Part shown: piece by piece, positions 1 to 8,146 of the stretch
How the letters are laid out: each line of letters starts with the position of its first letter
Numbering within the stretch: the stretch's first letter is position 1
Origin: Vibrio penaeicida
GTDB taxonomy: Bacteria > Pseudomonadota > Gammaproteobacteria > Enterobacterales > Vibrionaceae
DNA length: 64,000 bases
Assembly (NCBI RefSeq): GCF_002933855.1
Contig: NZ_BFAQ01000024.1
Location: 31,869 to 95,868 of the forward strand
Reading direction: 5' to 3'
The notes under the pieces: model-generated
Told to the model about the DNA's origin: nothing
Seen by the model: the letters and a program-made list of their open reading frames with translations, nothing else
The model's database searches: none
Position numbers and translations under genes: made by a program

Positions 1-41
1 CCCTTTTTTGTTTGTTCCATCATGAATAGATTCATTGGAAC

Positions 42-125
42 TTAGATGTAAAGCATTGGCAGCGTCATTAAACCAACAACTACCGCAATCATTACAAGTC
101 CTTGTCTTTGTGAAGACGTAATCAT
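42..125 (-). CDS. Putative 27-aa single-helix membrane peptide
   Basis: A 28-codon ORF on the minus strand begins ATG at 125 and is preceded by TTTTAGGAGCAGCGTT, a good Shine-Dalgarno site (AGGAG). The product starts MITSSQRQG and then has a hydrophobic stretch (LVMIAVVVGLMTLPMLYI) up to the stop, so it would be a single-pass inner-membrane peptide. It was found by reading the strand because it is too short for usual ORF cut-offs. I do not recognise a family. The good ribosome-binding site and the typical small-membrane-protein composition support it; the lack of homology evidence limits confidence. Confidence 0.5.
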   Translation of the reverse strand: MITSSQRQGLVMIAVVVGLMTLPMLYI

Positions 126-899
126 AACGCTGCTCCTAAAATATATAATTTATCCGTTGACAAAAAGAATAGCACTTGTTTTGGGTTTTGATCAAGTATT
201 TATTTCTCTAAGCCTCAAAAACATAACTAATCTAGCGTGTAAACGACCATTTTACGTCACTTTAGCGTCAGGTTTTTGTTGTTTTTATTTTGAGCGAAAA
301 GCATTTTCTGGTTTGGATTTGTGTTTAACTTTTTGTTTTTATTGACCTTTATATAGTCTAGATATTGTCCGCAATAGTTTATTGTATAAATCTCTTTTCG
401 ATCTATCTTAGTCTCTCTGATTTCAATAAAACACTGTTTCTTGATTACATTGACATGATTTTTACAGGTTAATGAGAATAAATATCATTAATTTGAATTA
501 TGAGCTAAGTAAGTGAAATAAGAATGGAGTACGGTGTCTGCATAGTTCTGGTGTCTTGTTTGTTTTGAAAAATACATTTTACCTATTGAAATATAATGAT
601 TATATTTGAATTTTATTGTCGATTATCTTGCTTGTTTATAGCGATAAATTAAACAAATTAACTGCATTTTTAAGATCTAAAGTCACTTGGAAGGTTGAGA
701 GGAGAGTTTTCGAGGTGACTGTTAATGGATTGTTTAACTATGTTGTGTTGGTGTTCTAGATGCTGTTTGAAGATTAACCTAGATCCAATTATGAGCATTT
801 GTTACTGGACTTCGAATGATCTCTCTCTACACTGACCCTCTACTTTTTAAGTGTAGCCATAATTGGTAGATTGAAACGGTTAAAAGAGGTCGATGAAGC
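126..899. other. AT-rich intergenic region, no gene supported
   Basis: About 770 bp of strongly AT-rich DNA separates the small minus-strand peptide from the yhhN-like gene. Short open frames exist: one at 157-345 from a TTG, and a Cys-rich 36-codon frame from ATG 725. None has both a good ribosome-binding site and protein-like composition. A purine-rich stretch near 698-708 looks like a Shine-Dalgarno site but leads only to a 14-codon frame from GTG 715. The region may hold promoters for the flanking genes or an unrecognised small RNA; I see no tRNA or rRNA. Confidence 0.5.
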
Positions 900-1523
900 G
901 TGAAGCAATCTAATCTAATAGACATCGCAACTTCAAATGCACCCGACAGGGCAGTTAGCTTTTTTAGGCCCATTGTCGCGTTTTTACTGTGTGCCGCTAT
1001 ATGGTTAACCATACCGTTTTCAGAACCCTCATTGTGGCTACTAATAGGCATGGGAGTGTTTGGAGTAAGTGATCTTCTACGCGCTTCCACTTCGCCAACG
1101 TTCAAGCTTTCCTTTCTTATTGATTTATTTGCCGTTGTGGCTATCAGTGGTACGTTTTGGTCCCAACTTGAAAGTGACATTATTTGGTGGCTACCTGCTT
1201 TTCTCTTTGCTGCGGGTGTGATTGTTTTCCTTCTTCTACTACCTCAACTGGATAAACTGCTTGGTCCCATCAGTGTTTTGGGGATGGTTTTGGTGCAGCT
1301 CTTGTGGGCTTCAGGAGAAGTGTGGCTGACCCAAATGAGCTTATTTAGCTTACTGGGTGTTATTGGGGCTCTTATATTGCTTATGTCTCAAATGACGTTT
1401 GTTCTACACCACTTTAAAAGCCCAATCCGCAATGGAGAAGCTTGGTGTTCAGCTAGCTATTTTATTGGTCTCTTTTTCATCTCTATCTCAACCATCATTG
1501 CGCTAAATCAACCGCTTGGTTAA
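900..1523 (+). CDS. YhhN-like integral membrane protein (lysoplasmalogenase family)
   Basis: A 207-aa polytopic membrane protein made almost entirely of hydrophobic segments (about seven to eight helices). Its length matches E. coli YhhN (208 aa), and yhhN lies close to rsmD/yhhL/ftsYEX in E. coli, as here. The YhhN/TMEM86 family includes lysoplasmalogenases that hydrolyse the vinyl-ether bond of lysoplasmalogens; the bacterial role is unclear. The start is GTG at 900, with AGAGG about 10 bases upstream. The assignment rests on length, topology and context rather than a diagnostic motif. Confidence 0.6.
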   Translation: MKQSNLIDIATSNAPDRAVSFFRPIVAFLLCAAIWLTIPFSEPSLWLLIGMGVFGVSDLLRASTSPTFKLSFLIDLFAVVAISGTFWSQLESDIIWWLPAFLFAAGVIVFLLLLPQLDKLLGPISVLGMVLVQLLWASGEVWLTQMSLFSLLGVIGALILLMSQMTFVLHHFKSPIRNGEAWCSASYFIGLFFISISTIIALNQPLG

Positions 1524-1567
1524 CTCTTTCGTTAGTCTGAATGGCAATTCCCTAATTGGAGAAAGCC

Positions 1568-1804
1568 ATGTCTCAGTCCGTACACGCGCATCAAGTCTTA
1601 CATTTGCTGGCAGAGCAAGATCTTAACCTTCAACAACTGCTAGAGCGCATTGAACTGTCGTTTGGTAACGAGGCGACATTTCACACCTGTAGCCGTGAAG
1701 GCATGACAATAGAAGAGCTGCTCGAATTCTTTGTGCAAAGGCAAAAAATCTTTGTCGAAGGTGAAATGCTCTCATTGAATGCTGCGAGAGTTTGTTCCCA
1801 CTGA
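1568..1804 (+). CDS. YecH-family small metal-binding protein (DUF2492)
   Basis: A soluble protein of 78 residues starting at ATG 1568, with GGAGAAAGCC immediately upstream; the frame extends further to a TTG but that start has no ribosome-binding site. It resembles E. coli YecH: His residues near the N-terminus (HAHQVLHLL), the central FHTCSREGMTIEELLEFF block and a C-terminal R-V-C-S-H. Conserved Cys and His residues (HTCS and CSH) suggest a metal site. The cellular role of the family is not established. It follows the YhhN-like gene by 44 bp and may be co-transcribed with it. Confidence 0.75.
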   Translation: MSQSVHAHQVLHLLAEQDLNLQQLLERIELSFGNEATFHTCSREGMTIEELLEFFVQRQKIFVEGEMLSLNAARVCSH

Positions 1805-1893
1805 TTTCGAGATACCTCCTAGATTAGAATTCTGCATCTTGGCGTAACTTGGGTATATACTTGTCGGCATTTGATGCCGACTTGAGATTTTTG

Positions 1894-2484
1894 ATGGATA
1901 TTTTATCCGCTGCTGTCATGTTGTTTTTGATTATGGATCCGTTGGGTAACTTGCCCGTATTACTGTCCATTCTTAAGCACCTAGACCCTAAGCGAAGAAG
2001 AAAAGTGCTCGCTCGTGAGCTTATCTTCGCACTGATGATTTTGTTGCTGTTCCTATTTGCAGGTCAGAAAATCCTAAACTTCCTGCATGTACAGCCAGAA
2101 ACGTTGAGCATTTCCGGTGGTATTATTCTGTTTATCATTGCGATTAGAATGATCTTTCCCCAGTCTGGAGGTGTTGTTGGATTAGCGGCAGGCGAAGAGC
2201 CTTATATTGTGCCAATCGCGATTCCAATGATCGCAGGGCCGTCAGTGATTGCGTCTTTGTTATTGTTATCGAATCAGGAACCAGCGAGAATTTGGGAGTG
2301 GTCAGGTGCGGTGATGATTGCTTGGGGTGCCAGCTTTTTGATACTGATGTTTTATGACTTCTTCCATAAGTTGCTAGGAGAGCGGGGGTTGAAAGCCGTA
2401 GAGCGCTTAATGGGGCTTTTGTTGGTGATTATCTCAACCCAGATGTTCCTTGACGGTGTCAGTGCCTATTTCAAAATGGCATAA
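1894..2484 (+). CDS. yhgN: YhgN-type MarC-family inner-membrane protein
   Basis: A 196-aa protein with six predicted membrane helices. The first helix carries the MarC-family signature LIMDPLGNLPV, and the second half has the repeat-related VPIAIPMIAGP, as expected for the inverted-repeat fold of this family. It is very similar in layout to E. coli YhgN (197 aa), including PKRRR after helix 1, SGGIILF and ERLMGLLLV. The open frame extends 15 codons upstream to GTG 1849, but the family start corresponds to ATG 1894. MarC proteins were once thought to export antibiotics; the function remains unknown. Confidence 0.85.
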   Translation: MDILSAAVMLFLIMDPLGNLPVLLSILKHLDPKRRRKVLARELIFALMILLLFLFAGQKILNFLHVQPETLSISGGIILFIIAIRMIFPQSGGVVGLAAGEEPYIVPIAIPMIAGPSVIASLLLLSNQEPARIWEWSGAVMIAWGASFLILMFYDFFHKLLGERGLKAVERLMGLLLVIISTQMFLDGVSAYFKMA

Positions 2485-2526
2485 GATTTTTGACTTGCGC
2501 AACAGCTTTCAATTTTCAGAAGAACA

Positions 2527-2558
2527 AAAAAACCGCAATCTTAGGACTGCGGTTTTTT
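2527..2558. terminator. Bidirectional Rho-independent terminator
   Basis: The stem AACCGCAATC / GACTGCGGTT (one mismatch) has a TTAG loop, with A-tracts on the left and TTTTTT on the right. It lies between the convergent yhgN and yhhL genes and can serve both directions. Confidence 0.9.
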
Positions 2559-2580
2559 ATTTACCCTGAATTCAGGTTAT

Positions 2581-2847
2581 TTAGCTCATGTACTTTCTGC
2601 GGATATCGAGCAATGAGAAAATACCAAATATCAGTATCGACCACTTTTCCCAGCGACTAATGCTTATCTTATCGCCGAAAGCGCCCAAGAAAATCAACAT
2701 TTGAAGCCCGTGCATGAAGAACAAGAATGCCGTCATGATGTACAGCGCAATAGCGGCTTTCCCCGGAAACGGATGAAAAATATTGATCAACAATACCAGC
2801 CATACAAACGCGATGGCGGCTTTCGCAAGAATTAGAAGTACTTTCAT
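2581..2847 (-). CDS. yhhL: YhhL-like DUF1145 membrane protein
   Basis: An 88-aa protein with three hydrophobic helices and a basic C-terminus (RRKYMS). The pattern LLINIFHPFPGKA followed by MHGLQML matches the DUF1145 family, represented by E. coli YhhL (89 aa), which also sits beside rsmD. Its ATG overlaps the rsmD stop by 4 bp, so translation is probably coupled to rsmD. Function unknown. Confidence 0.8.
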   Translation of the reverse strand: MKVLLILAKAAIAFVWLVLLINIFHPFPGKAAIALYIMTAFLFFMHGLQMLIFLGAFGDKISISRWEKWSILIFGIFSLLDIRRKYMS

Positions 2848-3443
2848 TTCTCTTCCCTTTCAAACAAACGGTAGCAAACCTGACCTGCGGTTTTCTCCCG
2901 ATGCAATTGCCAATGTGTCGGAACGGCGTCGATGGCCAGTTCTTTTTCCGCTTCAATATAAATCATCGCATTGGCGCTTAACCAGCCATTTTGTTCAAGC
3001 AAATGTATCACATCATCCAACAGCCCTTTGCGAAAAGGAGGATCGATGAATACCACATCGTGCGGAGTACCTGCTTGCTTCAAAAACGCTAATGCGTCGG
3101 TATGAATGGCTTCGATGTTGCTTGCATTAAGTGTTTGAATATTCGTCTGAAGCTGCTTGTGAGCCTGAGTGTTCATTTCAAGCATAGTGACGTGCTGTGC
3201 CTGACGGCTTGCGGATTCAAACCCCAATCCTCCAGACCCCGCAAATAGATCGAGAACTTTCGCTCTCGGTACATCTTGAGCTAGCCAATTAAAAAGAGTC
3301 TCTTTGACACGGTCGGTGGTCGGACGTAATCCTTCGGCGTCGTAAACAGGCAACTTGCGACCTCGCCAAAGCCCACTGATAATCCGTACAAAACCGCTCG
3401 ATTGTTTTTTTTGTGATGAGTTTGACTGACGACGTCTTACCAT
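2844..3443 (-). CDS. rsmD: 16S rRNA m2G966 methyltransferase RsmD
   Basis: RsmD transfers a methyl group from SAM to N2 of G966 of 16S rRNA during 30S assembly. The 199-aa product has the basic N-terminus (MVRRRQSN), the family block RIISGLWRGRKLPV, the SAM-binding LDLFAGSGGLGFE and the catalytic motif DPPF. The frame extends 14 codons further, but ATG 3443 gives the usual family start; only weak Shine-Dalgarno complementarity is present. A promoter-like TATACT lies about 30 bp upstream. It is divergent from ftsY (81 bp between starts) and overlaps yhhL by 4 bp, the same arrangement as in E. coli. Confidence 0.93.
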   Translation of the reverse strand: MVRRRQSNSSQKKQSSGFVRIISGLWRGRKLPVYDAEGLRPTTDRVKETLFNWLAQDVPRAKVLDLFAGSGGLGFESASRQAQHVTMLEMNTQAHKQLQTNIQTLNASNIEAIHTDALAFLKQAGTPHDVVFIDPPFRKGLLDDVIHLLEQNGWLSANAMIYIEAEKELAIDAVPTHWQLHREKTAGQVCYRLFEREEK

Positions 3444-3524
3444 AGATTTTTTGACCGCGAATAAAGTGATAGTATACGCGGTCAAGTGTACCAGAAAGTT
3501 TTTGAAGTTTATTTAGGAACCCCG

Positions 3525-4757
3525 ATGACAGGTAAGAAAAAACGCGGATTATTGTCTTGGCTGGGCTTTGGTGAAGAAGAGCAAAACCAACAAGCTAACC
3601 AACAAGTTCAAGATGGTGTTCAACAAGAATCAGACCAATCAGAAGCCCCATCACAAACTCCTGTCGCTGAAGAAGTTAAGGAAGCATCTGTAGAAGAGCC
3701 AACAGATGTCGCGGTTGATGAAACACAAGGTGTTTCTGAGCCGACGGTAAGCGAACAAGCAGAGGAAGCGGTTACCAACGAGCTTGATCTACCTGAGCCG
3801 GCTCAGCCTGAAATCGTTGAGCAAGAAAAACCAACAGAGAGTTTCTTCACACGCCTAAAACGTAGCCTAAGCCGAACCAAAGAGAACATTGGTGCAGGCT
3901 TCTTTGGCATGTTCAAAGGCAAGAAAATTGATGACGATTTGTTTGAAGAACTCGAAGAGCAACTTCTGATTGCCGATGTTGGCATGAATACGACCGTTAA
4001 GATCATCGACAGCCTGACAGAGAAAGCTTCTCATCGCGACTTGAAAGATGGTGAGGCGCTTTACGGTTTATTAAAAGAAGAGATGGCAGATATCTTAAGC
4101 CATGTTGAACAGCCCCTTGAAGTGGACACCAGCAAAACGCCGTACGTGATTTTGATGGTAGGTGTTAATGGTGTAGGTAAAACCACGACCATTGGTAAAC
4201 TGGCGAAGCAATTTCAGTCTCAGGGCAAGAAAGTCATGTTGGCAGCGGGAGATACCTTCCGCGCGGCCGCTGTTGAGCAGCTTCAAGTTTGGGGACAGCG
4301 TAATGATGTCCCAGTTATCGCGCAGCACACTGGTGCCGACAGTGCTTCAGTGATTTACGATGCCATTGAAGCGGCCAAAGCACGTGGCGTGGATGTTGTT
4401 ATTGCCGATACTGCGGGTCGATTGCAAAATAAGAGCAATCTTATGGAAGAATTACGCAAAATCATACGCGTAATGAAGAAGATTGACGACTCAGCGCCAC
4501 ACGAAATTATGCTTACCCTGGATGCTGGTACGGGTCAAAATGCGATCAGCCAAGCGAAATTGTTCAGCGAGGTAGCGCCAGTTACGGGTATAACGCTAAC
4601 AAAACTTGATGGAACTGCCAAAGGTGGCGTAATTTTCTCCATTGCCGATCAATTTCAGATTCCTATTCGCTATATTGGTGTGGGTGAAGGCATCAATGAT
4701 TTGCGCCCATTTGAAGCGCAAGAATTTATTGATGCATTGTTTAGTCGAGAAGAGTAA
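3525..4757 (+). CDS. ftsY: Signal recognition particle receptor FtsY
   Basis: FtsY is the membrane-associated GTPase that docks SRP-ribosome complexes at the SecYEG translocon. From ATG 3525 (GGA nearby) it has 410 residues: a basic start (MTGKKKRG), a long acidic Glu/Gln-rich A domain of about 90 residues, then the N domain and the G domain. G motifs visible are GVNGVGKTTTIGKLA (about 210-225), DTFRAAAVEQL, DTAGRLQNK and TKLDGTAKGG. The upstream in-frame start at 3486 is rejected because it would overlap the rsmD promoter region. It is first in the ftsY-ftsE-ftsX order, 47 bp before ftsE. Confidence 0.96.
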   Translation: MTGKKKRGLLSWLGFGEEEQNQQANQQVQDGVQQESDQSEAPSQTPVAEEVKEASVEEPTDVAVDETQGVSEPTVSEQAEEAVTNELDLPEPAQPEIVEQEKPTESFFTRLKRSLSRTKENIGAGFFGMFKGKKIDDDLFEELEEQLLIADVGMNTTVKIIDSLTEKASHRDLKDGEALYGLLKEEMADILSHVEQPLEVDTSKTPYVILMVGVNGVGKTTTIGKLAKQFQSQGKKVMLAAGDTFRAAAVEQLQVWGQRNDVPVIAQHTGADSASVIYDAIEAAKARGVDVVIADTAGRLQNKSNLMEELRKIIRVMKKIDDSAPHEIMLTLDAGTGQNAISQAKLFSEVAPVTGITLTKLDGTAKGGVIFSIADQFQIPIRYIGVGEGINDLRPFEAQEFIDALFSREE

Positions 4758-4804
4758 GTTCGCCACAAGTTATTAATATGGCGCATATATAGGAATCAGC
4801 ACGC

Positions 4805-5479
4805 GTGATCAGGTTTCAGCAAGTCAGTAAAGCATATCGTGGCGGTAGACAAGCGCTGCAAAAAGTTGACTTCCACCTTAGACGTGGAGAAATGGCTTTT
4901 CTTGGTGGGCATTCAGGAGCGGGGAAAAGCACCCTGCTCAAGCTAATTTGTGCAATTGAACGCCCAACAGATGGGAAAATAAGCTTCAATGGTCACGATA
5001 TTACACGCATCAAAAATGGCGACATTCCTTTCCTGCGCCGCAATATCGGCATTGTGTTCCAAGATCACTGTTTGTTAATGGACCGAAGTGTCTACGACAA
5101 CGTCGCGCTACCAATGCGCATTGAATCGGTCTCTGAAAATGAGATAAAACGCCGGGTTTCGGCTTCGCTAGATAAAACGGGGTTGTTGGATAAAGCGCGA
5201 TGCTTGCCTAACCAGTTATCTGGAGGGGAGCAGCAACGAGTTGGTATCGCACGAGCTGTCGTCAATCGACCGACACTATTATTGGCGGATGAACCCACAG
5301 GTAACCTCGATTCAGATTTGTCGAACAGAGTATTGAGCTTGTTTGATGAATTTAACCGCGCAGGCGTCTCCATTCTATTTGCAACGCACGACGTCGATTT
5401 AATGAATACGAGATCGCAGTATCGCCGGTTAGAGTTAAATCAGGGCTTTTTGAGTGAGGTAGATTCCTATGGGCGCTAA
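4805..5479 (+). CDS. ftsE: Cell-division ABC transporter ATP-binding subunit FtsE
   Basis: A 224-aa ABC ATPase starting at GTG 4805. Walker A is GHSGAGKST, the Q-loop lies in VFQDH, the signature is LSGGEQQ, and Walker B is [12 protein letters not shown] followed by the switch His in ATHD. FtsE pairs with FtsX at the divisome, where ATP hydrolysis controls periplasmic amidase activation (EnvC in E. coli). It overlaps ftsX by 11 bp, typical of translational coupling. Confidence 0.96.
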   Translation: MIRFQQVSKAYRGGRQALQKVDFHLRRGEMAFLGGHSGAGKSTLLKLICAIERPTDGKISFNGHDITRIKNGDIPFLRRNIGIVFQDHCLLMDRSVYDNVALPMRIESVSENEIKRRVSASLDKTGLLDKARCLPNQLSGGEQQRVGIARAVVNRPTLLLADEPTGNLDSDLSNRVLSLFDEFNRAGVSILFATHDVDLMNTRSQYRRLELNQGFLSEVDSYGR

Positions 5480-6401
5480 AAATCGTCCCAAAACGGACAA
5501 CTTCCTAAAAGCGCATTTTAAGCAAGCGCGCCTATCTTTGATGGAGCTGCTGCAGCGCCCGTTGGGCAATTTGCTCACTCTCGCCGTCATCTCAATGGCT
5601 CTAACCTTGCCAGCTTGCCTTTACTTGGTAGGAAAAAACTTAAGTGTCGCTGCTCAAGGGATGAATGCGTCGCTGCAAATCAATGCCTTTCTGATCGAAC
5701 AGACCCCAGAAGCTCGTATTATGGTGCTTAAAGATGAGCTCGAAAGCTTGGATGAAATAAAAGCGGTCGAATACGTGTCTTCTCAACAGGGTCTTGAGGA
5801 CATGAGCCAGCACTCTGGGCTGGAGCAAGCCTTATCCTTACTGGATGACTATGCATTACCAGCCGTTTTGGTGATAACACCGAACACCGATGAACAAAGC
5901 GACATATCCAAACTCAGGGTGAAAATTCAGAATTACACCGAAGTAACAGATGTGCGAATGGATGAAGACTGGCTAGAAAGGCTAGGTGCAATCCGCAACT
6001 TAGCGCTAGTTTTGGCTGCAGCATTGGGTTTTTTAATGCTCGGCGCTGTTTTCCTTATCGTAGGAAATACATTGCGTTTCAATGTGCTGGCCCGCAAAGA
6101 AGAAATACAAGTGATGAAGCTCATTGGAGCAACTGATGGCTTTATTCTGAGACCTTATCTATACACTGGTATGTGGTTTGGTGGAATCAGCGCAATTACC
6201 GCGTGGATTTTAACCGCAATTATTACTATTTTATTGAATGGTGCCGTTGAAGACTTAGCTATTCTGTACGACAGTCAGTTTCGATTGATTGGTATGAATT
6301 GGGATGAAACCGTTATCTTACTGATGATTGGTACGGCATTAGGGCTGATAGCCGCTAAACTATCCGCTCAGCGTCACTTAAAAGAAATTGAACCTGTGTA
6401 G
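5469..6401 (+). CDS. ftsX: Cell-division protein FtsX
   Basis: A 310-aa integral membrane partner of FtsE. There is a cytoplasmic N-terminus, a first helix at about residues 35-55, a large periplasmic domain of roughly 110 residues and three C-terminal helices (about 175-205, 230-255 and 275-295), the FtsX/MacB-type permease layout. The periplasmic loop of the family binds murein-hydrolase activators. The start ATG lies inside the end of ftsE. The A-rich segment RFNVLARKEEIQVMKLIGATDGFI is the conserved cytoplasmic coupling region. Confidence 0.95.
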   Translation: MGAKNRPKTDNFLKAHFKQARLSLMELLQRPLGNLLTLAVISMALTLPACLYLVGKNLSVAAQGMNASLQINAFLIEQTPEARIMVLKDELESLDEIKAVEYVSSQQGLEDMSQHSGLEQALSLLDDYALPAVLVITPNTDEQSDISKLRVKIQNYTEVTDVRMDEDWLERLGAIRNLALVLAAALGFLMLGAVFLIVGNTLRFNVLARKEEIQVMKLIGATDGFILRPYLYTGMWFGGISAITAWILTAIITILLNGAVEDLAILYDSQFRLIGMNWDETVILLMIGTALGLIAAKLSAQRHLKEIEPV

Positions 6402-6573
6402 CATTTTTAAGTCGTATATTCAGGTTAAGTGGCCGGTAGAGGCGATCTCTGACTTGCCAGTGACGTAGAACTATGGATAATAACTTTCCCCTCTTGGAAT
6501 ATGTTCATTTTGAGTTCAAGAAGGCGACGTTAGATTAACCATTGCTCTAATTAAGAGACGAATGAGGAATTGA
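6402..6573 (+). promoter_or_regulatory. rpoH promoter/leader region
   Basis: 172 bp separates ftsX from rpoH. In gammaproteobacteria this interval carries the rpoH promoters, and the 5' part of the mRNA forms a thermosensor with the early coding region. Here I see GAGGAA six bases before the ATG at 6574, and a small CTCT/AGAG inverted repeat (6545-6557) just upstream that could hide it. I cannot assign individual promoters with confidence; thermosensing is inferred from the family. Confidence 0.45.
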
Positions 6574-7431
6574 ATGACTAAGCAAGCGTATTCTATGGCT
6601 TTAGTAACACAAGATAGCCTAGACAGCTATATCCGTTCAGTGAATAGCTACCCAATGCTAACCGCTGAAGAGGAACGTGGACTCGCCGAGAGACTACACT
6701 ACAAAGGTGAAATTGATGCAGCGAAAGGTCTCATCCTTTCTCACCTGCGATTTGTCGTTCATGTTGCTCGTGGCTATTCAGGTTATGGTTTGCCAATGGC
6801 AGACTTAGTTCAGGAAGGCAACATTGGCTTAATGAAAGCTGTTAAACGCTTTAACCCAGAAGTGGGTGTGCGTTTGGTATCGTTTGCTGTTCACTGGATT
6901 AAAGCTGAAATTCACGAATACGTTTTGCGTAACTGGCGTATTGTAAAAATCGCCACAACCAAGGCGCAACGCAAGTTATTCTTCAACTTACGTAAGTCTA
7001 AAAAGCGTTTAGGCTGGTTTAATAACGGTGAAGTAGAAACCGTCGCTCGTGAACTCGGTGTAGAGCCTTCAGAAGTTCGTGAGATGGAATCACGTTTGGC
7101 CGCTCAAGATGCCGCATTTGAATTACCCGCGGAAGACGATGATTCAGCTGCTGCATACTCAGCGCCTGTTTTGTACTTGGAAGACAAGCAATCGGATGTC
7201 GCTGAAAACGTTGAAGCCGATAACTGGGAAACACATACCAATAATCGTCTGAGCCATGCTTTGGCAACATTGGATGAACGAAGCCAATTTATCGTTCGCT
7301 CTCGTTGGCTTGATGACCAAAAATCGACGCTTCAAGAACTGGCAGATAAATACGGTGTGTCAGCAGAGCGTATTCGACAACTAGAAAAGAATGCGATGAA
7401 GAAGCTGAAATTAGCAGTTGGTGAATTCTAA
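6574..7431 (+). CDS. rpoH: Heat-shock sigma factor sigma-32 (RpoH)
   Basis: This 285-aa sigma factor directs RNA polymerase to heat-shock promoters. It shows region 1.2 ([17 protein letters not shown]), region 2 ([19 protein letters not shown], and a core- and -10-binding segment ending [20 protein letters not shown]), the RpoH box ([17 protein letters not shown]) that distinguishes sigma-32 from other sigma-70 members, and region 4.2 ([27 protein letters not shown]). The length equals the E. coli protein within one residue. A strong terminator follows 20 bp after the stop. Confidence 0.97.
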   Translation: MTKQAYSMALVTQDSLDSYIRSVNSYPMLTAEEERGLAERLHYKGEIDAAKGLILSHLRFVVHVARGYSGYGLPMADLVQEGNIGLMKAVKRFNPEVGVRLVSFAVHWIKAEIHEYVLRNWRIVKIATTKAQRKLFFNLRKSKKRLGWFNNGEVETVARELGVEPSEVREMESRLAAQDAAFELPAEDDDSAAAYSAPVLYLEDKQSDVAENVEADNWETHTNNRLSHALATLDERSQFIVRSRWLDDQKSTLQELADKYGVSAERIRQLEKNAMKKLKLAVGEF

Positions 7432-7451
7432 GCTAACACCGAAAGAATTTG

Positions 7452-7487
7452 AAAAGCCGGGATCCGAAAGGACCCGGCTTTTTTGAT
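7452..7487 (+). terminator. rpoH Rho-independent terminator
   Basis: The stem AAGCCGGGATCC / GGACCCGGCTT (one bulge) with a GAAA loop is followed by TTTTTT, 20 bp after the rpoH stop. Confidence 0.95.
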
Positions 7488-7816
7488 CTTCAATTTTACA
7501 AATTAATTGTGGATAACTCTGTGAAAATAACTTTCGGTTATAGTGGTCAATACGAGTGTATATTGGGGTGAGAGAGCTTTTGACCTATGGGGATATGTTT
7601 GCTCTTACACACAGAAAAACAAAGATCATCACTACATATTGTGGATCTAAGATCCAAAAGACACTTTATCAACGCAATCCACAGAGTTTTCCACAAATGG
7701 TGCAAAATTACACAGTAGTGGATAACCTTATCGGTTACGGGTCTAACTTTGCCTTTGGATACGTTACACTTACACCAGACCAATAATTTTCAAGAAATAC
7801 TCTGATAAGGAATCAA
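7488..7816. promoter_or_regulatory. Gene-free spacer with cluster of DnaA-box-like sites
   Basis: No convincing gene lies between the rpoH terminator and glpE; two opposing short frames here lack ribosome-binding sites and overlap each other. The spacer contains one perfect DnaA box (TTATCCACA, minus strand, 7508-7516) and four near matches: 7640-7648 (minus, 2 mismatches), 7675-7683 (plus, 2 mismatches), 7687-7695 (TTTTCCACA, plus, 1 mismatch) and 7717-7725 (TTATCCACT, minus, 1 mismatch). A perfect GGATCT-A-AGATCC palindrome with two GATC sites sits at 7643-7655. The glpE promoter must also lie here, and AAGGA precedes its ATG. Confidence 0.55.
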
Positions 7817-8137
7817 ATGGAGCAGTTCAAACACATTGATGTCGAGCAAGCGAAGCTGAAATTGGAGAGTGGTGAAGCCGTTATGGTGGATATTCGTGAT
7901 CCGCAGTCATATGCTTTGGCTCATGCGCCGAGTGCTTTTCATCTGACGAATGACACGATTGTGTCTTTCATGAACGATCATGAATTTGAACAACCCATTT
8001 TGGTCATGTGTTACCACGGCGTGAGCAGCCAAGGTGCTGCGCAATATATGGTGAATCAAGGTTTTGAAGAAGTGTACAGCGTTGATGGTGGCTTCGAGGC
8101 ATGGCAACGTAGTGGAAATTCAATCGAATCGGTATAG
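7817..8137 (+). CDS. glpE: Thiosulfate sulfurtransferase GlpE (rhodanese)
   Basis: A single-domain rhodanese of 106 aa that moves sulfane sulfur from thiosulfate to thiophilic acceptors through a cysteine persulfide. The catalytic loop [12 protein letters not shown] carries Cys65, the same residue number as in E. coli GlpE. The N-terminal [16 protein letters not shown] block is also typical. AAGGA lies 7 bp before ATG 7817. It is 9 bp upstream of glpG, as in the E. coli glpEG arrangement. Confidence 0.95.
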   Translation: MEQFKHIDVEQAKLKLESGEAVMVDIRDPQSYALAHAPSAFHLTNDTIVSFMNDHEFEQPILVMCYHGVSSQGAAQYMVNQGFEEVYSVDGGFEAWQRSGNSIESV

Positions 8138-8146
8138 GTTAACTCT

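Noticed and set aside
1-44. Terminator hairpin after the small peptide gene
   Set aside because: GTTCC...GGAAC and ATGAAT...ATTCAT pair imperfectly, but no U-run follows on either strand.
157-345. 62-codon ORF in the AT-rich left region
   Set aside because: Starts at TTG with no ribosome-binding site; translated AT-rich noncoding DNA gives Phe/Cys-rich sequence.
7508-7725. Chromosomal replication origin
   Set aside because: DnaA-like sites are present, but there is no clear AT-rich unwinding element or neighbouring dnaA/gidA; a titration or regulatory locus is more reasonable.
7556-7786. 76-codon plus-strand ORF in the rpoH-glpE spacer
   Set aside because: TTG-type start without a Shine-Dalgarno site, unnatural composition, overlapped by an opposite frame; the DNA is better explained as a DnaA-box-bearing spacer.
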